The notes below the pieces were generated by a model. That model saw nothing but the letters and a program-made list of their open reading frames with translations. It made no database searches and was not told the origin of the DNA. A program made the translations under genes and the position numbers. Shown here piece after piece: positions 1 through 12,600 of a stretch of DNA of 64,000 nt. The DNA is taken from NCBI RefSeq assembly GCF_024139115.2, contig NC_085141.1, positions 240,303,047 to 240,367,046 on the forward strand, in the 5' to 3' direction. Position 1 is the first letter of the stretch; each line of letters opens with the position of its first letter. This DNA comes from Armigeres subalbatus. Lineage: Eukaryota; Arthropoda; Insecta; Diptera; Culicidae.

Positions 1-300
1 TGGTCGTTGGGCAGAAAGGCCATTTCTCCGAAAATTTCATTTGGCCAAACGGATGGATATTTTTGACCATATTACCCGTTCAATAATCAACATTTAGCTG
101 TTGGACCAAATGACTTTTCGTGCTAAATGGTCTTTCTGTCAAACAACCATTTCGGCCAAACACCATTTTCGGTCTTAACCTATTCAGCCAAGCGACCATT
201 TCAGTCAAACGAAGATTGCTTTTTCGGCAAAATTAGTGATTCGGCCGTATGTCGCTTTGGCCAAATGAATTTTTGGGCCAAACTGATTTTCGTTACATAA
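1..300. repeat. Degenerate GGCCAAA-type short repeat
   Basis: The stretch is built from loosely repeated units of about 20-25 bp containing TTTCGGCCAAA or TTTGGCCAAA followed by YGACC or YGRCCATTT. Similar sequence recurs at 1300-1440 and, in both orientations, at 26200-26400 and 27180-28020. There is no credible coding; the 61-codon open frame at 249-434 follows the repeat composition. Confidence 0.75.
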
Positions 301-384
301 CCGTTTTGCGTAAACCAGGTCTGCCCAACTTTTTCAAGCCACGGGCCAGTTTTCAGAATAAATACCTGATGGCGGGCCAGATAA

Positions 385-540
385 TCTCGTTTAACTTTTC
401 AAAAGGATCCAAGTCACATTTTTCCAAAAAATAATTTGATTCATCCAATCAAAAGCATTCATATTGGTCTGTTGATTGCAATATTCAAACTAATTCAAGA
501 ATAAAATGTTACTGAGGCCCTTCGGAAAAATTAAGCTTGA
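385..540. repeat. Decayed foldback MITE
   Basis: The ends form a diverged inverted repeat (TCGTTTAACTTTTCAAAAGG at the left, complementary to CCTTCGGAAAAATTAAGC at the right) around a centre containing GTCTGTTGATTG. It is a more diverged copy of the nearly perfect foldback at 14213-14371, which identifies the family. Confidence 0.7.
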
Positions 541-1255
541 AATATTCGGTACATAGTTTCAAAATAACAGGCATTTATTTTTCCAGAATGGCTAAAAAAC
601 CTTAGCGAAAAACTGAACACTATATTGTTGGAATTATTATTTTTTTTTCATATTTCTTTTTCTTTCGAAAATTTTATAAGAAACTTAGAATTCAACAAGT
701 TTTTGATACAGGCGTAAGTGATTTTGACTTTGGTTTCTGGAATGGCGATGCTACGAATGGCAACTAATGTGCCCAAGAGAAAGAGTTGATTGCGAGCAAG
801 TAGAATTTGAAGCAGGTGACTTATTCACGTAACGGACTTCTTTTGTAAAAACATTTACTATTCACTAATACTAATGAGACATTTTCCTTAGGACACTTTA
901 TGTCAACAACAGCTTGTTTGGAATCCCTAACAAGTTCTCGGTCCTGGAAAGGTTTCATCCGTATTGCCAAAATCTCACTTACTATTCCACCAATAATTTG
1001 AATCAATAATGGAAGCTTAAATTAAATGAACGTCTTGTCTTTGAAGATCTTTCATTTTTTTTTGTCCTCATTCAGGTAAATATCAAATATCAATATCAAT
1101 TCGTAATGTTGTTTGATCTTGTAATGTCGTTTCGGATCATATTTCGTAACCTACGGTAATTATAACAAATAAATAAATAACATAAATAATATAAAAGGAG
1201 CTTATCGAGCCAGACAGAAAAACTCGCTGGCCGGTTTTGATTTTTTTTTTCTTAC
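541..1255. other. AT-rich sequence without recognised gene
   Basis: No frame with exon-like composition or splice context was found. It is AT-rich with a short TAAATAA-rich tract near 1165-1195. Confidence 0.5.
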
Positions 1256-2170
1256 ATGCTGCAGTTCAGAAAAAATCCGAGAGATGCATCCGGCCCGCCT
1301 AAACTTTGGCCTTGGCAACCTTGGCCTAAACGTTCATTTTGGTCAAATACAATTTGGCTTGATGATTTTCGACATAACGTATTATTTGGCCAAATGGCTT
1401 TCCGCCAAATGAAATTCGGTCAAATGACCCTTCCCCTTTCTTAACAATTTTCCATTGAATTTCCGAAGAATTTATTACGGGCAATACAAAGAATTCTCAG
1501 TAGAAATCCAAAGAAATTTCTTCAAAATTCCGATCTTTTTTGATGAAATACCAAACAATTTTCCAAACAAAAATAAAAAAAAAATACTTGGAAGTTCTGA
1601 ACAATTTTTGTTAAAATGTCGTCAAATTAACAGTTAAATTCCGAAAACTTTAAAAAAAACCGTGCAAAATCCAATGAATTTCCTATGAAAATTTTAAACA
1701 ATTTGCCGTTCGTGAATTCCGAAGAATACTCAACAGAAATTTTTCGAACATTTTCCTGTAAAAATATGAATCAATTTTCCTTGAAAATTCCGAAGAATTC
1801 TCAAAACTTCAAAGATGTTGTCATGGAAAATTCGAAAAAAAAATCAAATGAATATTTTGGAGAAGCTCAGAGAATTTTCGGAAGAAGTCAGGTTCTTCTG
1901 ACGAAAGTCAAATAATTCTCCTGTTGATGTCTTAAAACATCATAAAAACCTTCGGAAAATGCTCAAGGTATTCATTTGAAATTTCTTGGTATTTTTTAGG
2001 AACTCATGCAGAAGTATCTTGAGGAAAACTTTAGAAAACACCTGGAAGAGTTTTTCCGGATATTTTGCTTTTAAGAATTCTTTGGGAATTCGTCGAGAAT
2101 ACCTTTAGAAACTCCTTTGAAACATCCATTCGGGATTACTTCGGCTATTCTTTCAAGAATTCCTTTAGCA
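1256..2170. repeat. Degenerate repeat: GGCCAAA units then ATTCCGAAGAATTT units
   Basis: At 1300-1440 the GGCCAAA repeat reappears. From about 1450 to 2160 there are diverged units with the theme AATTCCGAAGAATTT or AAATTCCAAACAATTTTC. The same theme recurs at 25920-26165, 26880-27060, 28390-28600 and 29270-29580, so this is one dispersed family and not a gene. The 60-76 codon frames here are translations of the repeat. Confidence 0.7.
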
Positions 2171-2341
2171 AAAATTCTTCATAATCATATCATTAGCTTC
2201 ACAATCAGCAATATCAGCTTCCACACTGATATTCTTCCCTCCCCCGTCATACGGGAGCTTGGCAGAAGGAAGGTCGTGTGATATGTGCCATCACAAATAT
2301 TGCCCTCCGCTCGCTTCCAAATCGACTTCTATAAAAACATT

Positions 2342-2503
2342 CTTCATGCCTGCCGTATCCTAACGGAACTATCAATTCTATACTTTCGCCTCTAATTCTA
2401 TCATGAACATGTACGTCTAAGTTTGGAAGATGATATTAGCATTTTCATATCATTGTAAATCGTTTAACTTCACGTAGAAGTAATACACTCAAATCATTAA
2501 TTA
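2342..2503. repeat. Copy of the sequence that forms the 53.9-kb hairpin
   Basis: This runs from TTCATGCCTGCCGTATCC to ACGTAGAAGTAATACAC and is nearly identical to 54027-54175. Here it is present once, without the inverted duplication, so it represents the unfolded parental form of that repeat. Confidence 0.8.
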
Positions 2504-2519
2504 TTATTCCAGAAGATAA

Positions 2520-4740
2520 AGAGATATGGTAAGATCATTTTGGGATAACCTTGAGTTAGACAAACCGTCCTTAAGTTCAGAACTTGCGATCTACAGCAAT
2601 GACACTAGCTTTTTTCGACGCTCAAAGCTTGTATATGTATCAAACTATATCTATAACATATTCCTAAAGTTCAAGAAACATGGGATATCTTGGGTCATCC
2701 AAATCGTCGTTGAGTCCAGGCAGTCCAGAATAAAAGTATAATTTGGATGAGCCAAAATATCCCAAACTATCTTACCATGTCTATAGATTTCCAAGAAAAG
2801 CAATGGATATAGTTGAATACGTATAAAAAGTTTGAGTTAGTGAAAAAAAAAACTACTGCTACAACTGTTGATTGCACCTCAAGAATAGAACATCTAAAGA
2901 AGGAAGAACATCTAACCTATCTGGCGATGTATGTTATACTTCCGGGAGATGTTATGGGTGTGATTGATCACGTATCAAAATGATGTTTAATGAAACAAAC
3001 TACTATTAACTGTTGATCGCAACTCATGAACTCAAGGACATTTTGGATTACTCAGACTATCCCAGAACAACCTAGCGGTATTTTCAACCTTCCAATAGAT
3101 GTGATGAACAGGTTCGAACATATTTCGAGATATTGTGTGATACGAAACGCTACTTTAAAAAAACAGTTTAGATGACCTAGAGATTCCAAAACTGTCTTCC
3201 GGTGTCTAATGACCCTCCAGGAGACAACCACTACTGTTGTTCTCAAATCCCGAACCTAAGAAAAGTTTGGACAATCAAAAATATTTAAAATCTATGTTAT
3301 AATGTCTTTTAATCATAAAGGATTTATAATGCACATTGTTCGATACACAACGAAACTTTGAGCGACGGAAGAAGCCTTCAAAGCAGCTGAGAATTTTAGT
3401 AGATGTAGAATGATGTAGATTATATTGAAACTATCTTACGATGTATAATGACCTTCCAGGAGGTGTAATCCATGAGCATAATACAATTATATACTTTGAG
3501 TGGCGAACGATCTACTTTCACAGCAGTAGATTTCAAGTCTCGAAATTATGAACAGTTATGATTACTCAGAATAGCTCAAAACTATCTTACTATATCCGTT
3601 GGCCTCTCAGGAGGTGTAATGGATATAATTAAGTGCATATTGAACCGTTGAACACTTAAAAAAAATTGCAGCTGTTGATCTCAAGTATTGAACTCAAGGA
3701 CAATTTGGATGACCCAGATTATCTCAAAACTATCCTACGATATCCGTTGACCTCCCAGGAGATTTAATGAAATCAAATGAATGCATATTGAAGCTTTGAG
3801 TACCAAAAAAAGCTTATAACTAGCTGTAGATCTCAAGTCCCGAACTCAAGGACAGATTGAATGACCCAAAATATCCGAAACTGTCTTACGATATCCATTG
3901 ACCTCCCAGAAGGTGTAATCGATATAATAATTGAATGCATATTGAAGCTTTGAGTAATGAAAAAAAAAATTGCAGTTGTAGATCTCAAGTACTCAACTCA
4001 AGGACAGTTTGGATAACTCAGAATATCTAAAAAATATTCTACAATATCCGTAGACCTCCCAGGAGATGTAATGAATACAATTGAATGCATATTGAAGCTT
4101 TGAGTACCGTCGTCGGGGGTGACAATGGGTCAAATGGGGATGAGAATGGGTCACGGTTTCAAGTACTTAGAAGGCTTGTAGAATAGATTAAATGTATCTG
4201 AGGGCAAGAAGACTAAAATATAAGAGACCTTTTTGAACGATTTTGCTATCCGACCTCCAGGCTGCCGGTGAAAGCGATGACCCATTCTCACCCGCCAGAC
4301 CCATTGTCACCCCCCATGGCGGTATCAAAAATAGCTTCTTACTAGCTGTAGATCTGAAGTCCCGAACTCAATGACAGTTTGGATGACCCAGAATATCTCA
4401 AAACTATCTTACGATGTCCGTGGACCTCCCAGGAGGTGTAATGGATGCAATTGAATGCATATTGAAGCTTTTAGTATTGAAAAAAGATTTTCTTCCAGCT
4501 GTAGATCTCAAGTCCCGAACTCAAGGACAGTTTGGATGACCCAGAATATCTCAAAACTCCCCGAGTGGCACAACTCACACTGGTTTGGTTGCAGCAACTC
4601 AGCAACACGCAAAATGTAACGAACATGGTTGAATACTCAAATAAACTTTGAGTGACAAAAAAAGATTTTCTGCATCTGTAGATTTCATGTCCTGAACTCA
4701 AGGATAGTTTGGATGTCTAGCGACGTCCAAGGGATATTGA
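2520..4740. repeat. Diverged tandem array, about 150-bp monomer
   Basis: A landmark of the form CTATCTTACGATATCCGTTG followed by ACCTCCCAGGAGGTGTAATG recurs at about 3586, 3733, 3883, 4034 and 4402, giving a period near 150 bp. Each monomer also carries GTAGATCTCAAGTCCCGAAC and AAGGACAGTTTGGATGACCC. The spacing 4034-4402 is longer because a 216-bp MITE sits in one monomer. The first monomer (about 2526-2720) is in the opposite orientation. It behaves like satellite DNA and has no coding potential. Confidence 0.8.
4107..4322. mobile_element. TA-flanked MITE inside the 150-bp array
   Basis: The element is 216 bp, flanked by TA at 4105-4106 and 4323-4324. The inverted ends share GGGGGTGACAATGGGTC and then GAGAATGGGTC. 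Removing it restores a normal 150-bp monomer in the surrounding array, which shows the insertion boundary independently of the terminal repeats. Confidence 0.85.
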
Positions 4741-5472
4741 ATATAGTTTATTGTACGGATACGTTTAAATAAAAATCTTATTTTGAAATAGTACAATCCG
4801 CTGCCAATATACCAATTATTTTCTTTATCATAACTTCACCGTGTTCATGACGTTCTAGGTTGCCCTAAGACCATGATTGCCCATTTCTGAAATTTTCCCT
4901 GATGGGGGGTTTAACTTAAGCAATTTTGCTGAAGACAGTGTTCACTTTTATTCATCGTGCGATTTTATACATCCATTTTTCTGTTTGGGTCATATATGAC
5001 CCCGTGGGCCTAAAAGGGTTAAATTGCAAATCGCAACTACTACAGTAAGACCAGCAGATTAAATGAGGCATATATCACAATAGATCTAACAAATGGTCGT
5101 TTAAAATACTCAAAAGGGCAAAAAAGACCAACAGCATAAATGAACCGTAACATTTTTGGCCAAAATGAGATTTTTATATATTCTGAATCCTCGTCCAAAA
5201 ATACGTATTCTGGCAAAAAAATACGAAAAAAAAATTTTTGTTCAGGAATGTATGAAATTTTTTTCGTTTGTTTGAGAAACTACATATGTCCACGTACTTT
5301 GAAGAGCAATTGTGGAGTACTGCTTACATTTTTTGCACTGAAAGTGCCCCATGGTGTTGAGTTTTGTCAAAACCTATTGATCTGTATCGAAGAAATCGAA
5401 AGATTCGGTGCAAATTTGTTCAATAGTCAGATCAATAGGTCTGATTTTTTAAATATGTATTTTGATAGAAAA
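4741..5472. other. Unassigned intergenic sequence
   Basis: No recognised repeat or gene was seen. The 120-codon frame at 5140-5502 has no exon-like context and runs into the following MITE. Confidence 0.4.
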
Positions 5473-5474
5473 TA

Positions 5475-5860
5475 CAGTCGCCCCTCCACATCTCGATATT
5501 AAAGGGACCATCGAGATAGGCAGAGATCGAGGAAAGGAAGGAAAAATGAAATGGGTACTAGATCCGAAAAAGCTCGTTGCTATGAAAAACGACAACAAAA
5601 CAAATGTCCTTTTCTGTTGTTGATGTGTTTGTTTTTGTCCAAAGATGGTCTAGTAGCCCCAAAATTTGAATATATCGACATAAGGAGAGTGAATTCTGAA
5701 CACGATATGATCAGAACACATCGAGATAGAAAGATATCGAAATAGGGAGGTTATCGAGATGTAGAAAGCCCGAATGTATGTAGATTGAAGGGACTGAGGA
5801 AATCATCGACATAGGGAAAGATATTGTGATATAGAACATCGAGATGTAGAGAGTCGACTG
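5475..5860. mobile_element. TA-flanked MITE, CAGTCG-type ends
   Basis: The element is 386 bp between TA at 5473-5474 and 5861-5862. The left end reads CAGTCGCCCCTCCACATCTC; the right end is the complement, CATCGAGATGTAGAGAGTCGACTG. The motif AAAGGGACCATCGA near the left end is shared with the MITE at 50236-50429. CAGT termini with a TA duplication fit a Tc1/mariner/pogo-type origin (inference from family knowledge). Confidence 0.85.
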
Positions 5861-5862
5861 TA

Positions 5863-6633
5863 GCTGTACGGATTATAATCCTATGATTCGAAATCCGTCC
5901 ACGTTGGACGGAATAGATAAGTTAGTAAAGGCAAGCCAAGTCTGTAGAAGTTGGTTCGATTATCGGCTCATTCGAGGGGATCTTTTAGATTTAAAATTTC
6001 CATGATTTCTATGGTCATTTACATTGATGATCCTGGCCCAAATCTAAATTACGGAAAACCGACAAAAAAACGTCCTCATTGAACCAGCAGTTTCATTTCC
6101 TAGAGCCGGTTGAACAGTTTTCAATTATCAACACTTCTCGGGAGAGCCAAAAACGTTTACAATCCGTTTCAAATGGCACTTCCTGCCGCTAGCTCGTCAG
6201 CAACGCTTGCTTTCGGAAGGTGCGAAAGAATCATAAAGGAGCTAGAAGAAAAACACCACGCGTCTCCATTCATAAATCACCTGCTCATTCAGCGCCGCAC
6301 CACAGAGCACAAGGTGGTCCAATCCACACACTTGCTTAACCCTATAGCAACGTTGACGCGACGACCGGCGACGGTGCGGCGAGTGAATAAGAGAAGAAAG
6401 ATGTGAAAATGAAAATGTTTATGTGAAATTGTTTACAATCAAATTATTACAGCGCGTTTCCCATGTTGCCTGCCGGCGCGGTAGAACTGGCAAGAAAACC
6501 ATTACTTACGGGCATCACGTGTGGATCGGTGAAAAATGATTTGCTATTTCCGTGGAGTGTGAACCAAAAGGAATGAGCCCCCTTCTAATTTATTATTTGA
6601 ATTCCATAGGAGTGAAAAGGTCAAGAAGCAACC
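5863..6633 (+). promoter_or_regulatory. Upstream region and probable 5' UTR of the SmydA-like gene
   Basis: This precedes the proposed start codon at 6634. A plausible acceptor (TTCCATAG at about 6602-6609) followed by 25 nt to the ATG suggests a 5' UTR intron. No TATA box could be fixed. The 98-codon frame at 6110-6406 is not supported as a gene. Confidence 0.35.
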
Positions 6634-6657
6634 ATGCCGGCGAACTGCAAGAAAAAG
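6634..6657 (+). CDS. Probable first coding exon of the SmydA-like gene
   Basis: ATG in the context AACCATGCC starts a basic peptide, MPANCKKK, directly followed by a strong donor (GTAAGA at 6658). Exon 2 at about 34767 begins with lysine/histidine-rich codons and completes the N-terminus in the same style. If exon 2 starts at 34767, the summed exon length is 1599 nt, exactly 533 codons including stop, so the reading phase closes. The link spans 28 kb and rests on phase and composition; a different first exon remains possible. Confidence 0.5.
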
Positions 6658-8982
6658 GTAAGATTTCATAAAAGTAATCTCTGCTAGTGTCCCAACCAAT
6701 CAGTGCTGTTCAATTACTAAAATGTAGTCAATATTAAAAATTATAATAATAATAAAAAAGAATAATCAGCGTACACCCAAAATAACATGTGTACCAAGTG
6801 TAATAACCGTAATGGATGTCGTTTTTATTTATTTTAGGGGAAGGTGAGGAGACTTAATCCCTTGGGAGAATTTATATTTATGCCAACATTCCTCTACAAC
6901 TCAAGGATATTTAGATTTTGAATTGTCAACTCAGTACGGAGACACTTGATCCTTCATTATAATGAGTCACCCATATAAAAATTTGGCTAGAAATAAAAAA
7001 AAAAGTGTTCTCAATAGATTTGACTAATTTGATGCAGAATTGGCCTGAAACAAATATTTATTGAGCAGATATCATTAAAAGCGAATCGAGTCGAATCATA
7101 AAAAGCGAATCGAGATTTCAAGACTTTTTTCACGGAAATGGCCATATATTTGCGTATTCCTGACGGATCCTAGTTCTGTAGGCAACATAATTGGACAAAT
7201 TAGTTCTTAGACAAATCTCATTCTTTTTGTCTGATCAAAGTTCAAGTAACTCCTACATTCTTTTCTTCTTGGTTGTTACCGCCTCGCCCAGCTCAGCTGC
7301 CTCACAGCTACTTTTACAGTTGTGTTCAAAAATAAATTTCAGTAAAATTTTATAAATAAGTTGAAGAAATGTCCATCAAGTACATTTCCTTGACCAAAAC
7401 AAGAATTTAACCCATCCAGCTTCAGCAAGGTTTTACTTTGAAACCGCGTATCCTACCGCTGGGCCAAGGAAGTAACATTCAATTGTAAACGAATAACTTT
7501 AAAATTGTGAAATTCAATGAAAATGTTGACATATTCTAATCCTCCCTAGTCAACGCCAACAAATTCTCATCGCCGAATAATGGAAACCATTTGCATGCGA
7601 CAATATTGCATCTAGCAAATCCTATTACTCGAAAAAAAAAGTACCGAGTGTCCCTTTATCAACGTCTAAATCCAATATATTTCAATCCAATCTAGGTCCA
7701 AACACTTGTAGAGCTGCTGCTGCTGCTACCCTAGTTCTGAAAATTTCTCTTCGAAGCCTGGCACAGAATTTATGCACGGCGTTGCAGCTAGCATTGATAG
7801 AAAAGACAGGTCAACCCCAAGTGAAGAAAAACCAATCCTTCGCTGCCGATGCAAATCTAATCAAGTTGTGCTCAATATGCATGGTTCTATTCTTGAATTA
7901 TTTATCAATCAATTCCATCCCCCTTGAGCTGTCCTCTGCCGTTCGAGAAGATGAATTCAATTTCAAGTATCATTTAGAGGTTAGTTATGACTCTCTGCTT
8001 GATAGTTTCCAGCTTTCCCTTTGAACGGAACAACTACCGAACAGTTCCGAGAGTGGGAATAGTTCTTACTTTGAATACGATTGACATATTCAATTCAGGT
8101 TTCGATACGATGAGATAAAAAGAAAGCCTTGCTTGACACAGTTGCTGAAATCGGCTTCATTCGTAGTATTTTTCAACGAATCACAAAGCCTAACCAAAAT
8201 AGGTAATATGAAATAAAAATTCATGAAAGCATCTGTTTATCGACTGTTTGTTTAGGATCGTAAAATACTTATAAATGCGACCAACATTAGTAGATCACTC
8301 CGCAAAGAAAAAATAGAAGTTATTTGCAATCCATCATATCCATCATTCACGCTTTTGCTCCCCATTGATTTAATTTTTATTTCGAAAATCATTGCTCTGC
8401 GAGCAAGTCTGCAGCTGTCCGCAGTAGTCAGCCTTACTTTTATTCGATGGCGTTTCTGTCAGTATTAACGGGACGCTTTTCGAATTATTTCATCCGATGA
8501 GTTTCAGGATTTGATGAATTTTTCTCATCGCATGGAATATTTATCTATATATAAACATGACTTTTGCTAAGTCCACTGGCGAGATGCACGACTGCAGAAC
8601 AAGGCCAAGCCAAAGAAATCGGTGATTGAAGCCCGTCCTAGCTATGATTTTGATGGGTTGAACATATGTCCACATGTCATTACACTTTTTTCAGTACGGT
8701 AGACTTACTTCTTCCTTAGTCGTGAGCGTGGCTATTTGCTGATGTGTTACTCATAGAGAATCGAAACTCTCTTCATTGTCAGTATTGTCAGTTCGATCAG
8801 GCGTTGTTTCATTGTTCCCCATCTTTACCAAAAAGTCTGCATCATGTTTATTGTGTGATGAAAAGTTACCATTTTGTCTACTATTCAATGTGTATGAGAT
8901 GACACCGTCACGGTGTATATAAAGGATGTGTTTGCTTCTCTAATTACCAGTAGGTTCAAAAAAGGTAGTTTACTTATCTTAT

Positions 8983-9274
8983 TGGGCCCTCCTTAGCCGT
9001 GCGGTAAGATGCGTGGCTACAAAGCAAGACCATGCTGTGGGTGGCTGGGGTCGATTCCCGGTATCGGTCTTGGCAATTTTCGGTTTGGAAATTGTCTCGA
9101 CTTCCCTGGGCATAAAAGTATTATCGTGTTAGCCTGATGATATACGAATGCAAAAATGGTAACTTGGCTTAGAAACCTCGCAGTTAATAACTGTGGAAGT
9201 GCTTAATGAACACTAAGCTGCGAGGCGGCTCTGTCCCAGTGTGGGGATGTAATGCCAATGAGAAGAAGAAGAAG
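8983..9274 (+). mobile_element. Feilai-type tRNA-derived SINE, full length
   Basis: The element begins with the CCCTCCTTAGCCGTGCGGTA head (A-box region) and has a B-box, GGTCGATTCCC, near 9049-9059. A conserved body follows with GGCATAAAAGTA and CTAAGCTGCGAGGCGGCTC, and it ends in a (GAA)n tail. An exact 11-bp target duplication, ACTTATCTTAT, flanks it at 8972-8982 and 9275-9285. The sequence matches what I know of Feilai, a SINE of Aedes mosquitoes. It is mobilised in trans by a LINE and encodes no protein. Confidence 0.9.
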
Positions 9275-9460
9275 ACTTATCTTATCTTCTACGTCAGTGC
9301 ACATCCCAAATCCTTGGATAGATCCTTTTAATTAATGATGCTGAATGAATGTCGTTAACGTACTTTCACCATTTACTCCTGTACTCCTTGGTGCTGGAAG
9401 TTGGTCTCAAAATTAGCCATAAACAGTTCGCATGAAAACTGTTATAGATTTTTCATTGGA

Positions 9461-9697
9461 ACTCATTTCGTTTGCTTGTTGTAGCTTTCAGGTAACGTAA
9501 ACTAGTTCTCGTTCATGCATAACCTTTAAATTTTAGATGCATACATAGCTTATTTCCCAAAAGGCTCAAGGCATGTTTCACTCGAACCCATGGCGAGTCG
9601 CCTATCGGGTGGTGATGGCCACAATATGGGCTATTTCAAATTCCACAAGTACACATGTTTTAATTATTATTTTGTTATTTTTTCATCATTTTGGACT
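9461..9697. repeat. Left copy of a 230-bp direct repeat flanking RTE copy 1
   Basis: This runs from ACTCATTTCGTTTGCTTG to TCATCATTTTGG and matches 13045-13276 with roughly 6% differences plus small indels. It lies directly outside the 3' end of the retrotransposon. It may be a very long target-site duplication or a pre-existing duplication. Confidence 0.85.
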
Positions 9698-12600
9698 ATT
9701 TATTATTATTATCATCAGACTAAGGCCGGAGTGGCCTGTGCTGCACATAAAAGACTTCTCCATTCAGCTCGGTTCATGGCTGCACTTCGCCAACCACGCA
9801 GTCTACGGAGGGTCCGCAAGTCATCTTCCACCTGATCGATCCACCTTGCCCGCTGCGCACCTCGCCTTCTTGTGCCCGTCGGATCGTTGTCGAGAACCAT
9901 TTTCACCGGGTTACTGTCCGACATTCTGGCTACGTGCCCGGCCCATCGCAGTCGTCCGATTTTCGCGGTGTGAACGATGGATGGTTCTCCCAACAGCTGA
10001 TGCAATTCGTGGTTCATTCGCCTCCTCCACGTACCGTCCGCCATCTGCACCCCACCATAGATGGTACGCAGCACTTTCCTTTCGAAAACTCCAAGTGCGC
10101 GTTGGTCCTCCACGAGCATCGTCCAGGTCTCGTGTCCGTAGAGGACTACCGGTCTAATGAGCGTTTTGTAGATTGTCAGTTTGGTACGGCGGCGAACTCT
10201 ATTCGATCGGAGCGTCTTGCGGAGTCCAAAGTACGTACAATTTCCAGCCACTATGCGTTTCCGAATTTCTCTCCTGTTGTCATTTTCGGCAGTCACCAGT
10301 GAGCCCAAGTACACAAATTCTTCTACCACCTCGATTTCGTCACCACCGATGCAAACTCGCGGTGGGTGGCTCACATTGTCTTCTCTTGAACCTCTTCCTA
10401 TCATGTACTTCGTCTTCGACGTGTTGATGACTAGTCCGATCCGCTTAGCTTCCCTCTTCAGTCTGATGTAGGCTTCCTCAATCTTCTCAAAGTTACGTGC
10501 CATAATATCTATGTCGTCGGCGAAACCAAATAGCTGGACGGACTTATTGAAAATTGTACCACTCGTGTTAATCCCTGCTCTTCGTATTACCCCTTCCAAA
10601 GCGATGTTGAATAGCAAACACGAAAGACCATCACCTTGCCGTAACCCTCTGCGGGTTTCGAAGGGACTCGAGAATGCCCCTGAAACTCGAACTACGCACA
10701 TCACCCGATCCATCGTCGCTTTGATCAACCGTGTCAGTTTATTCGGAAATCCGTGTTCATGCATTAGCTTCCATAGCTGGTCCCAATTGATTGTATCGTA
10801 TGCGGCTTTGAAGTCGATGAATAGATGATGTGTGGGCACGTTGTATTCGCGGCATTTCTGCAGTACTTGGCGAATGGCGAACACCTGGTCCGTGGTGGAG
10901 CGTTCGCCCATAAAACCCGCCTGGTACTGCCCCACGAACTCCCTTGCAGTTGGTGCTAGTCGACGGCATAAAATTTGGGAGAGTACCTTGTAGGCGGCGT
11001 TCAGCAATGTGATTGCGCGGTAGTTGCTACAATCCAGCTTATCGCCCTTTTGTAGATGGGACACGACTCCTTCCATCCACTCCTGCGGCAAAACTTCCTC
11101 CTCCCAAAGCTTGGTAATAACCCAGTGCAACGCTCTAGCCAATGCCTCGCCACCGTGTTTAAATAGCTCTCCCGGTAGTTGGTCAACCCCAGGGGCTTTG
11201 TTGTTCTTCAACCGGCCAATCTCCTCCTGGATTTCCTGGAGATCCGGAGCCGGGAAGATTATGTCCTGCGCGCGTTCTCCCAGGTCCATCACCATACCGC
11301 CATCTTCGTCTGCCACATCGCCATTCAGGTGTTCTTCGTAGTGCTGCCGCCACCTTTGGATCACCTCACGCTCGTTCGTAAGAAGGTTCCCGTTTATGTC
11401 CTTACACATATCAGGCTGTGGCACGTGGCCCTTACGTGAACGGTTTAACTTCTCATAGAACTTTCGTGTGTTATTAGCGCGGTACAGTTGCTCCGTCTCT
11501 TCACGGTCTCGATCTTCCTGCTGGCGCTTTTTTCTCCGGAAAATCGAGTTTTGTCTGTTCCGCGCTTGTTTATATCGTGCCTCGTTCGCCCTCGTGCGGT
11601 GTTGCAGCAATCTCGCCCATGCTGCATTCTTCTCTTCCACTAACTGCTCACATTCGCCGTCATACCAGTCGTTTCTCTGATCCGGGGGCACCGTGCCAAG
11701 TGCAGCGGTTGCGGTGCTACCAATGGCGGATCGAATATCTCTCCAGCCATCTTCAAGAGACGCTGCGCCTAGCTGCTCTTCCGTTGGGAGTGCCACTTCC
11801 AGCTGCTGCGCGTATTCTTGGGCTAGTCTACCGTCTCGTAGCCGCCCGATATTAAGCCGCGGCGTCCGACTTCGACGCGTGTTGTACACCGTCGAGAGTT
11901 TTGAGCGCAGGCATACTGCAACGAGGTAGTGGTCGGATTCAATATTCGCACTGCGGTAAGTGCGGACGTTCGTGATGTCGGAGAAGAATTTACCGTCGAT
12001 TAGAACGTGGTCAATTTGGTTTTCCGTTTCTTGGTTAGGTGATTTCCATGTGGGTTTGTGGATATTTTTGCGGGGAAAGAAGGTGCTTCGGACTGCCATT
12101 CCGCGGGAGGGTGCGAAGTTTATGCATCGTTGGCCGTTGTCATTCGATACGGTGTGCAGACTATCCGGTCCGATGACCGGTCTATACATTTCCTCCCTTC
12201 CTACCTGTGCGTTCATGTCACCGATGACGATTTTAACGTCCCGCAGTGGGCATCTATCGTATGTCTGCTCCAGCTGTGCGTAGAACGCTTCTTTCTCGTC
12301 GTCGAGTCTCCCTTCGTGTGGGCAGTGCACGTTGATGATGCTATAGTTGAAGAAACGGCCTTTAATCCTCAGCTTGCACATCCTTGCGTTGATTGGCTGC
12401 CACCCAATCACGCGTTGGCGCATCTTACCCAGCACTATGAAGCCGGTTGCCAGCTCGTTGGTGGTGCCACAGCTTTGGTAGAAGGTAGCCGCTCGATGCC
12501 CGCTTTTCCACACTTTCTGTCCTGTCCAGCAAATCTCCTGCAGCACCACGACGTCGAAGTTGCGGGGATGTAATTCATCGTAGATCATCCTGTCGCAGCC

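Noticed and set aside
2520..4740. CRISPR-like array
   Set aside because: Units are long, diverged and contiguous without spacers; the genome is eukaryotic.
5140..5502. 120-codon + frame
   Set aside because: No splice or start context; ends within a MITE; AT-driven composition.
7782..8024. 80-codon + frame with a hydrophobic segment
   Set aside because: No family resemblance and no transcript signals; left as unassigned intron sequence.
9573..12573. Numerous + strand frames of 60-194 codons over 9573-12573
   Set aside because: They are antisense shadows of the long - strand RTE frame; their composition follows its codons.
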